The notes under the pieces: generated by a model
The model's database searches: none
Seen by the model: the letters and a program-made list of their open reading frames with translations, nothing else
What the model was told of the DNA's origin: nothing
Assembly: GCA_002790175.1 (NCBI GenBank)
Contig: PFUQ01000215.1
Coordinates: forward strand, 1 to 6,433
Source: Flavobacteriales bacterium CG_4_9_14_3_um_filter_32_8
GTDB lineage: Bacteria > Bacteroidota > Bacteroidia > Flavobacteriales_E > Vicingaceae
Direction of reading: 5' to 3'
Length of the DNA stretch: 6,433 bases
Part shown: positions 1 to 6,004 of the stretch, one piece after another
Numbering within the stretch: position 1 is the stretch's first letter
Layout of the letters: each line of letters opens with the position of its first letter
Program-made: the position numbers and the translations under genes

Positions 1-77
1 ATAAAAATTCAGCTATCGTTTGTGTCCTCACAAACGATGTTTATTATGTTTGTGGGGACACAAACAAAGGCAGGAAA
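1..77. repeat. Inverted-repeat (BIME/REP-like) element, copy 1
   Basis: This is the first of two near-identical copies; the other lies 149 bp to the right. A left arm at 19-35 (TTTGTGTCCTCACAAAC) is inverted at 48-64 across a 12-nt spacer, with one change at 55 (G instead of A) that still allows a G.U pair with base 28. Each arm is also a small hairpin by itself: CGTTTGTG / CACAAACG around TCCT at 17-36, and GTTTGTG / CACAAAC around GGGA at 48-65. Two facing mini-hairpins resemble the BIME arrangement of REP sequences. Compared with copy 2 it has four extra bases around 64-67. It starts at base 1, so the true left edge may lie outside the window. The repeat is seen directly; the REP/BIME assignment is inference. 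Confidence 0.8.
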
Positions 78-149
78 CAAACGAAATAGTTCGATTCATG
101 TTATGTTATTAAATCAATATTATAGAGATGCTTTTAGGAAAGAAAGTTC

Positions 150-213
150 ATAAAAATTCAGCTATCGTTTGTGTCCTCACAAACGATGTTTATTATGTTT
201 GTGAGGACACAAA
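150..213 (-). terminator. Possible transcript end for the leftward tpiA operon
   Basis: Read on the minus strand, a perfect 17-bp stem with a 12-nt loop (213 to 168) is followed by about 10 nt and then a short U run (GAATTTTTAT, 159-150). The stem is strong, but the U tract is not immediately at its base, so it is not a canonical intrinsic terminator. It could instead stabilise mRNA 3' ends, as REP elements do in other bacteria. The function is inferred from position and structure only. Confidence 0.3.
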
Positions 214-222
214 GGCAGGAAA
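150..222. repeat. Inverted-repeat (BIME/REP-like) element, copy 2
   Basis: This is the second copy of the element at 1-77, in the same orientation. The 17-bp arms at 168-184 and 197-213 are perfect inverted repeats around a 12-nt spacer (185-196). The nested hairpin CGTTTGTG-TCCT-CACAAACG is at 166-185. It lies 25 bp downstream of the tpiA stop codon, so transcripts of the leftward operon would run into it. No transposase gene is visible in the window, so it would be a non-autonomous element if mobile. Confidence 0.8.
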
Positions 223-246
223 ATTTATTTTTGGAGAAGTAAAACT

Positions 247-996
247 CTAAAACGAATTAGCAATGGCAATAAAATCGGTTGCATTTAAAGATGCTCCGCC
301 AATTAAGCCGCCATCAACATCTTGGTTGGAAAATAGTTCTTTCGCATTTTTTGCATTGCAACTTCCTCCATAAAGAATGGAAATTTGGTCAGCTATTTTA
401 TTTCCATATTTTTGGACAATGCTATTACGGATAAAAAGATGCATTTCTTGTGCTTGAGCTGCTGATGCTGTTACTCCTGTTCCAATTGCCCAAACAGGTT
501 CGTAAGCAATAATACATTTTAAAATTTCATTTTCAGTTAACTGAAATAACCCTTCGGAGATTTGATTTTTCACCACATTAAAATGATTGTTTTTTTCTCT
601 TTCTGCTAAAATTTCTCCACAACAATAAATCGGTGTTATTTCGTTTTTTAACAACTGGTTTACTTTCAACGCTAAGTCACTATTTTGTTCGTTAAAATAG
701 TGTCTTCGTTCCGAGTGTCCAACCAAAGCGTATTGAACTCCAACAGATTTTAACATGGAAGCGGCTATTTCGCCAGTATAAGCTCCAGCATCATATTGTG
801 ATGAGTTTTGAACTCCAACTTTTATTGGTGTTGAAGTTGTCAATTTTACTAATTCGGTTGCATAAATCGCAGGAGGGAAAACTATTAACTGAACAGTTGG
901 ATTGGGGTTAGCATTGATAATATTGTTGATTAAATCTATTGCTTCTGCATAGGATTTATTCATTTTCCAATTTCCAGCAACAATTTTTTTTCTCAT
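247..996 (-). CDS. tpiA: Triosephosphate isomerase
   Basis: This cytoplasmic glycolytic/gluconeogenic enzyme interconverts dihydroxyacetone phosphate and glyceraldehyde 3-phosphate. The 249-residue protein is full length for the TIM-barrel family. It has the substrate-binding N-terminal motif GNWKMN (residues 8-13, with Asn9 and Lys11), the electrophilic His94 in VGHSERR, the catalytic base Glu166 in AYEPVWAIGTG followed by flexible loop 6 (167-174), and the phosphate-binding YGGS (209-212) and GGLIGGASL (229-237) segments. All catalytic residues are present. The start is the ATG at 996, directly before the family-typical RKKIVAGNWK; the stop is TAG. It is the last gene of the leftward operon, 8 bp after the permease stop, and has no promoter room of its own. 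The hairpin repeats begin 25 bp past its stop. Confidence 0.97.
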   Translation of the reverse strand: MRKKIVAGNWKMNKSYAEAIDLINNIINANPNPTVQLIVFPPAIYATELVKLTTSTPIKVGVQNSSQYDAGAYTGEIAASMLKSVGVQYALVGHSERRHYFNEQNSDLALKVNQLLKNEITPIYCCGEILAEREKNNHFNVVKNQISEGLFQLTENEILKCIIAYEPVWAIGTGVTASAAQAQEMHLFIRNSIVQKYGNKIADQISILYGGSCNAKNAKELFSNQDVDGGLIGGASLNATDFIAIANSF

Positions 997-1004
997 TTTA
1001 ATAA

Positions 1005-2078
1005 CTATTGAACTCTAACTCTTGGGTCAAGTAATCCATAAGTAATATCTACAATAATGTTAATCACAACAAATATGGTAGCGGTTAATAATACTCCGCC
1101 CATTACAATTGGTAAATCAAATTTGGTGAGTGCATCAAACAAAACCCAACCTATACCTTTCCAACCAAAAATCCATTCTACAAATAATGCTCCAGCCAAT
1201 AAACTGGCAAACATTCCAGATATTGCAGTAATTACAGGATTAAGTGCGTTTTTAAGTGCGTGCTTAATGATTACTTTCCAAAATCGTAGTCCTTTAGCAC
1301 TTGCTGTTCGAATGTAATCTTGAGAGAGTACATCTAACATCGAACTTCTGGTGAGTTGCATAATAGCAGAAACTGGTCTAATTCCAAGTGTAAGTGCGGG
1401 CAATATTAAATTATACAATCGAACGGTGTCATTTCCAAAATCATCGTATTCGACCAAACTTCCAGTCATATTTAGTCCTGTGATATCAGATAAAACATAT
1501 CCAAAAAAGTAGGAAATGAGGATGGCAGAGAAAAAAGAAGGAACAGACATACCTAAAATTGACAGGAATAATAAGAATCTATCTATCCAAGTATCTTTTT
1601 TTAATGCAGAAATTATTCCGAATAAAATTCCAATAAAAGCAGCTAACAGAATGGATGCTAATGCTAAAATGGTAGTTTCCAACATATAATCGGCTAATGT
1701 TTCCGAAACTTTTCTTTTTGTTGAATATGACCTTCTGAGATAGGGTGTTTTAAAGACCACTACACTTGATTCTCCATATTCAAAAATTTTGGAATAATCG
1801 TATTTTTCTTCATCTAAATAAAGGTAGTCATCAGGATTTTTATCATGAACTGAAATGATGGATAAATCGTTGATGTACATGACAAATTGTTGAGATAATG
1901 GTCGGTCTAATCCTAAATCTTTTTTAATGATTCTTAAAGATTCAGCATCAGCTCTTTGTCCCATCAACATTCTAGCAGGATCTCCAGGCAATACATTAAA
2001 AAGTAAAAATACAACGGTTACTACTCCAGCGAGAACTAAAAAACCGTAAAGTATTCTTTTTGTAATAAATCGTATCAA
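1005..2078 (-). CDS. ABC transporter permease, DppB/OppB-like (peptide/nickel type)
   Basis: This is an inner-membrane subunit of a binding-protein-dependent importer. The N terminus has a transmembrane helix (about 7-30) ending in LPGDPAR (30-36), then LGLDRPL (55-61), both typical of DppB-like permeases. A helix-rich core follows (about 130-157, 165-195, 222-245, 283-305, 325-347), with the EAA-loop region at 254-281 (DYIRTASAKG...), which contacts the ATPase, and the C-terminal DPRVR (351-355). The start is TTG at 2078: it gives the family-like MIRFITKRIL, a stop lies five codons upstream, and the first in-frame ATG (Met37) would delete helix 1. About 55 residues between helix 1 and the core (75-128) look longer and more acidic/aromatic than in classic DppB. 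No ATPase, DppC-type partner or binding protein is present here. It lies 10 bp after the DoxX gene and 8 bp before tpiA. The substrate cannot be told from sequence. Confidence 0.9.
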   Translation of the reverse strand: MIRFITKRILYGFLVLAGVVTVVFLLFNVLPGDPARMLMGQRADAESLRIIKKDLGLDRPLSQQFVMYINDLSIISVHDKNPDDYLYLDEEKYDYSKIFEYGESSVVVFKTPYLRRSYSTKRKVSETLADYMLETTILALASILLAAFIGILFGIISALKKDTWIDRFLLFLSILGMSVPSFFSAILISYFFGYVLSDITGLNMTGSLVEYDDFGNDTVRLYNLILPALTLGIRPVSAIMQLTRSSMLDVLSQDYIRTASAKGLRFWKVIIKHALKNALNPVITAISGMFASLLAGALFVEWIFGWKGIGWVLFDALTKFDLPIVMGGVLLTATIFVVINIIVDITYGLLDPRVRVQ

Positions 2079-2088
2079 ATTAATATTT

Positions 2089-3564
2089 TTACTTTAAATA
2101 TTCTTTTTTAACAAGCTCATAATTAGGTAAATCATTGGCATTCCATTTACCTAATATCGTTCCTTTTTTCATCAACACAATACCAGGATTTGCTCTGATA
2201 ACAGTTTTTAAAGTAACGGCATCACATGTAAAAAAATCAAGCATCAGTTGATTTTTAAGCTTAAAATCTTCAACATCATTATAGGAAGAAGAAGTTAATC
2301 CAATCACATAATTTCCATCAACATTGCATTGGTCAACAAAAGTATTAATCTTTTTTATAGAACGTTCATTTGTTTTATTAATATCATAAGCTACGAGCAA
2401 AAAAATGTATGCTTCTTCATTAAAATAATCTTGACTATAATCGTTTCCATCATCTGCTGACATAGTGAAATCAGTTATTTGAGGTTTAACACCCTCTGAA
2501 ATTAATTTTGTTTTCCTATCCGAAAATTCATAATTTTCATTGTCCCAAGGATAATTTTTCTCTGTAAACTCTTCCACCTTTCCTGTCGTTTTATTTTTGT
2601 AATAAAAAATATTTTCAAACACATCGGGAACAGCACCTTCGGGTAAAACCATTTGTTGTGGAATATTTTTGCCTATCGCATACGCTCTATAATCTTTAAG
2701 AGGTAGATGATTATATGTGTAATATATGAATAGTAACGATATTAATGAAATCCATAGAATAGGAATCCATTTTAGAGCATTGTTGAATAAAAGCCTTTTG
2801 GAGGCAAAAAATCCTAAGTAACCCAGTATAAAAAATAACAATGGGAAATACCAATTAAACACCCAAGATAGACAAGAAACAAAAACTATAGAAGATGCGA
2901 AAATGATGATATCATCTTTGGTGGTGTTAATTTTAATTTTTTTTCGGTATAAAAAAATAGGAATAATGAAAATCAATAAAATAAAATCTTTTGACCAAGA
3001 TTCCCAAGGTGTTAAGCTTCTTCCTAAAGAACCTTTCATTGCATCTCCAAAACAACCACAATCGGTAACGCATTGAACGGGTAATTCTTCTTTAAAAACG
3101 GTTGTATTTTCTTTCTCTTCAACAATAGTTATTTTATTGTTTTCTTGCATTCTGCTTAACATTTGAGTATGTGCTGGAGAATTTTTTTCAATTGTTGTTA
3201 AGTTATTATAACTAGCATTTGGGTCGCAAGTTGCGGTATGTAGCGTTAGAAAGAAAAATACAACTGTTAATATAAGTAACGAAAAAAGGGTTGTTTTTAC
3301 TTTAGTTCCAAAAAGTACTGAAAACCCTAATACAATTTCTGCAGCACATAATATTATGGCTATCCATATGGCATAAGGAATTAAAAATTCAAGCGAAAAA
3401 GAGTCCCATCCAAACCAATCTCTAATTCGATAAGCTAATGCTCCATTTTCAAAATATTCTTCTAATTTATAGCTAAAGCCCAAAGTATCATTTGCTTTAA
3501 CAATACCTGAAACAATAAATAATGCACCAATAACTATTCTAGATATGTAAGTTAATATTTTCAT
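2089..3564 (-). CDS. DoxX-like membrane protein with C-terminal thioredoxin-like half (BT_3928-type)
   Basis: This is a 491-residue inner-membrane protein. The N-terminal part (about 1-205) is DoxX/MauE-like: helices at about 5-22, 62-85, 92-110 and 193-206, an FIVSGIVKANDTLGF stretch (16-30), and a cysteine cluster C165-C169-C171 in CVTDCGCFGDA before the last helix. Further helices lie at about 218-235, 238-253 and 265-282. A soluble C-terminal half (about 290-491) has a thioredoxin-like look: a beta strand AYIFLLVAYD (385-394), a helix, IGLTSSS (421-427), and ANPGIVLMKKGTILGKW (458-474) resembling the cis-proline strand and following hairpin. It lacks a CxxC active site, so redox activity is doubtful. 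Proteins of this architecture are known next to tpiA in Bacteroidota, but their function is not established. The start is the ATG at 3564; it lies 63 bp after the DUF1599 gene and 10 bp before the permease. Confidence 0.88.
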   Translation of the reverse strand: MKILTYISRIVIGALFIVSGIVKANDTLGFSYKLEEYFENGALAYRIRDWFGWDSFSLEFLIPYAIWIAIILCAAEIVLGFSVLFGTKVKTTLFSLLILTVVFFFLTLHTATCDPNASYNNLTTIEKNSPAHTQMLSRMQENNKITIVEEKENTTVFKEELPVQCVTDCGCFGDAMKGSLGRSLTPWESWSKDFILLIFIIPIFLYRKKIKINTTKDDIIIFASSIVFVSCLSWVFNWYFPLLFFILGYLGFFASKRLLFNNALKWIPILWISLISLLFIYYTYNHLPLKDYRAYAIGKNIPQQMVLPEGAVPDVFENIFYYKNKTTGKVEEFTEKNYPWDNENYEFSDRKTKLISEGVKPQITDFTMSADDGNDYSQDYFNEEAYIFLLVAYDINKTNERSIKKINTFVDQCNVDGNYVIGLTSSSYNDVEDFKLKNQLMLDFFTCDAVTLKTVIRANPGIVLMKKGTILGKWNANDLPNYELVKKEYLK

Positions 3565-3581
3565 ACAGCTAAGATTTGAAA

Positions 3582-3589
3582 CAAACTTA
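3582..3589 (-). promoter_or_regulatory. Possible Bacteroidota -7 element upstream of the DoxX-like gene
   Basis: The 63-bp gap between the DUF1599 and DoxX-like genes contains TAAGTTTG on the minus strand, an exact match to the Bacteroidota -7 consensus TAnnTTTG, 17 bp before the ATG. No TTTG is present at the expected -33 distance, so this could be a weak internal promoter or a chance match in AT-rich DNA. Confidence 0.25.
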
Positions 3590-3627
3590 AAATTATATTT
3601 AATTATTACTTATTGTTTAACAGTAAA

Positions 3628-4170
3628 TTAACTACCTTCTTCAATTTTTATTAAGGCAAAAACGGCATAATTAATCATATCAGCATAATTAGCATCTATT
3701 CCTTCCGAAATGAGTGTTTTTCCATTATTATCTTCGATTTGTTTGGTTCTTAATAATTTCATTAAAATTAAATCTGTTAAAGAACTTAACCGCATGTCTC
3801 TCCATGCTTCATCGTAATCGTGGTTTTTATTTTCCATCAACGATTTAGCAGCGTAAAAATGTTTGTTGTAAAGCGTTAAACATTCATCAAAAGGTAATTC
3901 CGTATTTTCATCTTCGCCAAGTTCTAATTGAACAAGTGCCATAATAGCATAATTTACAATTCCGATGTATTCAGATTTTATTCCTTCATCAACCCTACTC
4001 ATTCCTTTATCTTCAATACTTCGTATTCGTTTTGCTTTAATAAAAATTTGATCGGTCAACGAGCTAGTTCTTAATATTCTCCATGCACTTCCATAATCTT
4101 TCATTTTTTTTGTGAAAATGTCAGTACAAATCTTTATTATTGAATCGTATTCTTGTGAAGTGGTATTCAT
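3628..4170 (-). CDS. DUF1599 family protein with two tandem domains
   Basis: This is a 180-residue, probably cytoplasmic, mostly helical protein with no signal peptide. It consists of two homologous halves, about residues 15-85 and 107-179. Matching blocks are DYGSAWR (25-31) with DYDEAWR (118-124), SSLTD (36-40) with SSLTD (129-133), IED (52-54) with IED (145-147), EGI (62-64) with EGI (156-158), and NYAIMAL with NYAVFAL (73-79, 167-173). The offset is 93-94 residues. I recognise this as the DUF1599 family; as I recall, that domain has also been described as nucleotide-modification associated, but its biochemistry is unknown to me. The conserved acidic and aromatic residues suggest a ligand-binding helical fold. 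It is the first gene of the leftward run, divergent from folP. The start is the ATG at 4170; the stop is TAA. Confidence 0.85.
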   Translation of the reverse strand: MNTTSQEYDSIIKICTDIFTKKMKDYGSAWRILRTSSLTDQIFIKAKRIRSIEDKGMSRVDEGIKSEYIGIVNYAIMALVQLELGEDENTELPFDECLTLYNKHFYAAKSLMENKNHDYDEAWRDMRLSSLTDLILMKLLRTKQIEDNNGKTLISEGIDANYADMINYAVFALIKIEEGS

Positions 4171-4249
4171 ATTTTAAATTGATGCCATTAAAAATTTTAA
4201 CTCCGCAAGATACATTTTTTTAAAAAATAATTCAATTAATTGTAAAAGG
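4171..4249. promoter_or_regulatory. Divergent promoter region between the DUF1599 gene and folP
   Basis: This 79-bp AT-rich gap must hold promoters for both the leftward operon and folP-xth, because the flanking genes diverge. On the plus strand TACATTTT (4211-4218) approximates the Bacteroidota -7 element TAnnTTTG and lies 32 bp before the folP ATG; no clear -33 TTTG is seen. No good match is visible on the minus strand. AAAAGG directly abuts the folP ATG, too close to be a normal ribosome binding site. Confidence 0.4.
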
Positions 4250-5056
4250 ATGTTATTAAATTTAGACGAATCTACCATAATGGGCATACTAAATGTTACT
4301 CCCGATTCATTTTTTGATGGCGGCAACTATTTAAGTGAAGAAAATATCATCCAAAAAGTAAATTCCATGGAATACCATGGTGCAAAAATTATTGATGTTG
4401 GTGGCTATTCTTCACGACCTAACGCCACTCCTATTTCTGAAGAAGAAGAATTAAAAAGAATAGTACCCATCATTAAATTGGTAAAAACCAACTTTCCTGA
4501 CCTCCTTATTTCAGTGGACACTTTTAGAAGTAAAGTGGCAGAAAAAAGCATTGAAGCTGGTGCGAACATCATTAACGACATATCTGGCGGAAACATGGAT
4601 AGCAATATGTTTCGTTGCATTGCTGATTTAAAAGTACCTTATGTCTTAATGCACATGCAAGGAACACCTCAAACCATGCAAGAAAATCCAACTTATCAAA
4701 ATGTGGTAGAGGAGGTGAACCAATTTTTTACAGAAAAACTAAATCAACTCACTCAGTTAGGTGTGAAAGATATCATTTTAGACCCTGGTTTTGGTTTTGG
4801 AAAAACGTTGAAGCATAATTATGAACTTTTAAACAACCTAGATAAGTTTAAAACATTTAATTTGCCTATTTTAGTTGGCTTTTCTCGAAAATCGATGATT
4901 AATAAAGTAATTGATACTACGCCTGAAGAAGCACTCAACGGAACAACAGTTTTAAATACCATAGCGTTAATGAAAGGAGCTAACATTTTGCGTGTGCACG
5001 ATGTAAAAGAAGCCAACGAAACAATTAAATTAGTGAATCAATTAAATTTAAAATAA
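4250..5056 (+). CDS. folP: Dihydropteroate synthase
   Basis: This cytoplasmic folate-pathway enzyme joins 6-hydroxymethyl-7,8-dihydropterin diphosphate with p-aminobenzoate to make dihydropteroate; it is the target of sulfonamides. The 268-residue protein is a full-length TIM barrel. It has the first signature GILNVTPDSFFDGG (12-25, Asn15 for metal/diphosphate binding), the second signature IDVGGYSSRP (48-57, Asp49 and Arg56), Asp90 in SVDT, Asn109 in INDISGG, MHMQGTP (134-140), Asp178 in DPGFGFGK, Lys214 in GFSRKS, and RVHDV (248-252, Arg248 and His250). All expected pterin and phosphate ligands are present. The N terminus is a little shorter than in many relatives, which carry more residues before the MGILN motif, but no ATG, GTG or TTG lies just upstream in frame. 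It is divergent from the DUF1599 gene and abuts the exonuclease gene, suggesting translational coupling. Confidence 0.96.
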   Translation: MLLNLDESTIMGILNVTPDSFFDGGNYLSEENIIQKVNSMEYHGAKIIDVGGYSSRPNATPISEEEELKRIVPIIKLVKTNFPDLLISVDTFRSKVAEKSIEAGANIINDISGGNMDSNMFRCIADLKVPYVLMHMQGTPQTMQENPTYQNVVEEVNQFFTEKLNQLTQLGVKDIILDPGFGFGKTLKHNYELLNNLDKFKTFNLPILVGFSRKSMINKVIDTTPEEALNGTTVLNTIALMKGANILRVHDVKEANETIKLVNQLNLK

Positions 5057-5821
5057 ATGAAAATTATCTCTTGGAATGTAAATGGAATAAGGGCTATCTC
5101 CAAAAAAGGCTTTTTTGAAAAAATGGAGGCAATGAATCCTGATGTGATTTGTTTTCAAGAAACAAAAGCACAAGATGAGCAAGTTGCTGAAGTATTAACT
5201 AATTTAAAAGGCTATCATTTTTATGCGAACTCTGCCACTAAAAAAGGATATTCAGGAACAGCCATTGTTTCTAAAATCAAACCTATCAACGTAACAACTG
5301 ATATAAATATTGATGAACACGACCAAGAAGGAAGGGTGCTAACAGCGGAGTACGAAAAATTTTTTCTTACTGTAGTTTATGTTCCTAACTCTGGTAGCGA
5401 ACTAAAACGATTAAGTTACCGACAAACTTGGGATGCTGCTTTTTTAAATTACTTAAAAGAATTAGAAAAAAAGAAACCTGTAATTGTTTGTGGCGATTTT
5501 AATGTTGCTCATCAACCAATAGATTTAGCAAGACCAAAAGCCAATTACAATAAAAGTGCGGGATATATGCAAGAAGAAATTGATGGGATGAATAATTTTA
5601 TCAATGCTGGTTTGGTAGATACCTTTCGATATTTGCATCCTGATAAAACCGATGCGTACAGTTGGTGGAGTTATAGAGGTGGAGCAAGAGCCAAGAATGT
5701 AGGATGGAGAATTGATTATTTTTTAGTGAGTAAAAGTATCATCAACCAAGTTAAAACTTCTGAAATTTTAGCAGATATACATGGTTCAGACCATTGTCCT
5801 GTTACCATTGAATTATTATAA
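5057..5821 (+). CDS. xth: Exodeoxyribonuclease III / class II AP endonuclease
   Basis: This Mg-dependent DNA repair nuclease cleaves 5' to abasic sites and removes 3' blocking groups or nucleotides from duplex DNA during base-excision repair. The 254-residue protein is full length for the ExoIII/APE1 branch of the endonuclease/exonuclease/phosphatase fold. It shows ISWNVNGIRA (4-13, Asn7), the metal ligand Glu35 in CFQETKA, Tyr108 in VYVPNSG, Asp147 and Asn149 in CGDFNVAH, SWWSYRGGARAKNVGWRID (202-220, Trp216 and Asp220), and the catalytic pair Asp245-His246 in GSDHCPV. Nothing essential is missing. Its ATG follows the folP TAA with no gap, so the two are co-transcribed. A GGGGACA heptamer array starts directly after its stop codon. 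The name exoA would be equally acceptable. Confidence 0.96.
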   Translation: MKIISWNVNGIRAISKKGFFEKMEAMNPDVICFQETKAQDEQVAEVLTNLKGYHFYANSATKKGYSGTAIVSKIKPINVTTDINIDEHDQEGRVLTAEYEKFFLTVVYVPNSGSELKRLSYRQTWDAAFLNYLKELEKKKPVIVCGDFNVAHQPIDLARPKANYNKSAGYMQEEIDGMNNFINAGLVDTFRYLHPDKTDAYSWWSYRGGARAKNVGWRIDYFLVSKSIINQVKTSEILADIHGSDHCPVTIELL

Positions 5822-5863
5822 GGGACAAGGGGATAAGGGACAGGGGACAGGGGACAGGAGATA
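5822..5863. repeat. Degenerate tandem heptamer array (GGGGACA)n
   Basis: Six 7-bp units can be read in register: GGGACAA, GGGGATA, AGGGACA, GGGGACA, GGGGACA, GGAGATA. Two central units are identical and the others differ by one to three bases. It is the most G-rich stretch of an otherwise AT-rich window and begins at the base after the xth stop codon. GGGACAA recurs as the last seven bases of the window (6427-6433), so a second array may begin there. Confidence 0.8.
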
Positions 5864-5920
5864 AAAAATATTGAACTTTAAAATTTTAACCAACTAAACT
5901 CGAACAAACACAATACCTTA

Positions 5921-5939
5921 TAAAAAAATTAAATTTGTT
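5921..5939. repeat. 19-bp direct repeat, left copy
   Basis: TAAAAAAATTAAATTTGTT here is identical to 6319-6337. The similarity continues loosely beyond it (TTTTTGTGAC here against GTTTGGAC there). The two copies enclose the small membrane ORF at 6005-6280. Low complexity weakens the case, but a 19-bp exact match including the 3' ATTTGTT is more than a plain A run. Confidence 0.6.
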
Positions 5940-5946
5940 TTTTGTG

Positions 5947-5977
5947 ACAGTACCTACGGACAGGTTGTGGGTATTGT
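5947..5977. other. Wobble-rich hairpin upstream of the small membrane ORF
   Basis: ACAGTACCTAC (5947-5957) can pair with GTGGGTATTGT (5967-5977) around the 9-nt loop GGACAGGTT. Nine pairs are Watson-Crick and two are G.U, so the helix is intact only as RNA of the plus strand. The right arm can alternatively pair with ACAATACC at 5910-5917 (eight perfect pairs with 5970-5977). It lies 27 bp before the ATG at 6005. It may be a leader structure or part of a repeat; I do not recognise a known riboswitch. Confidence 0.4.
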
Positions 5978-6004
5978 AATGATAATTTAAGAAAGTAAAT
6001 TTTT

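Noticed and set aside
1..222. CRISPR array
   Set aside because: Only two copies, each 73-77 bp with extensive internal pairing and a single 72-bp interval; no cas genes and no regular short repeat-spacer pattern.
1057..1317. Plus-strand open frame of 86 codons inside the permease gene
   Set aside because: It is antisense to the conserved C-terminal transmembrane core and EAA region of the permease; a shadow frame.
4365..4382. Pair of CCATGG sites 4 bp apart within folP
   Set aside because: They lie in conserved coding sequence and are explained by codons for Met and neighbouring residues; no regulatory signal.
4405..4620. Minus-strand open frame inside folP
   Set aside because: It is fully antisense to well-conserved dihydropteroate synthase motifs; no independent support.
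4819..5016. Minus-strand open frame near the end of folP
   Set aside because: It is antisense to the conserved GFSRKS and C-terminal region of folP; no start signal or domain.
5878..5889. Palindrome TTAAAATTTTAA as a terminator for folP-xth
   Set aside because: It is all A/T with no stable stem and no following U run; expected often in AT-rich DNA.
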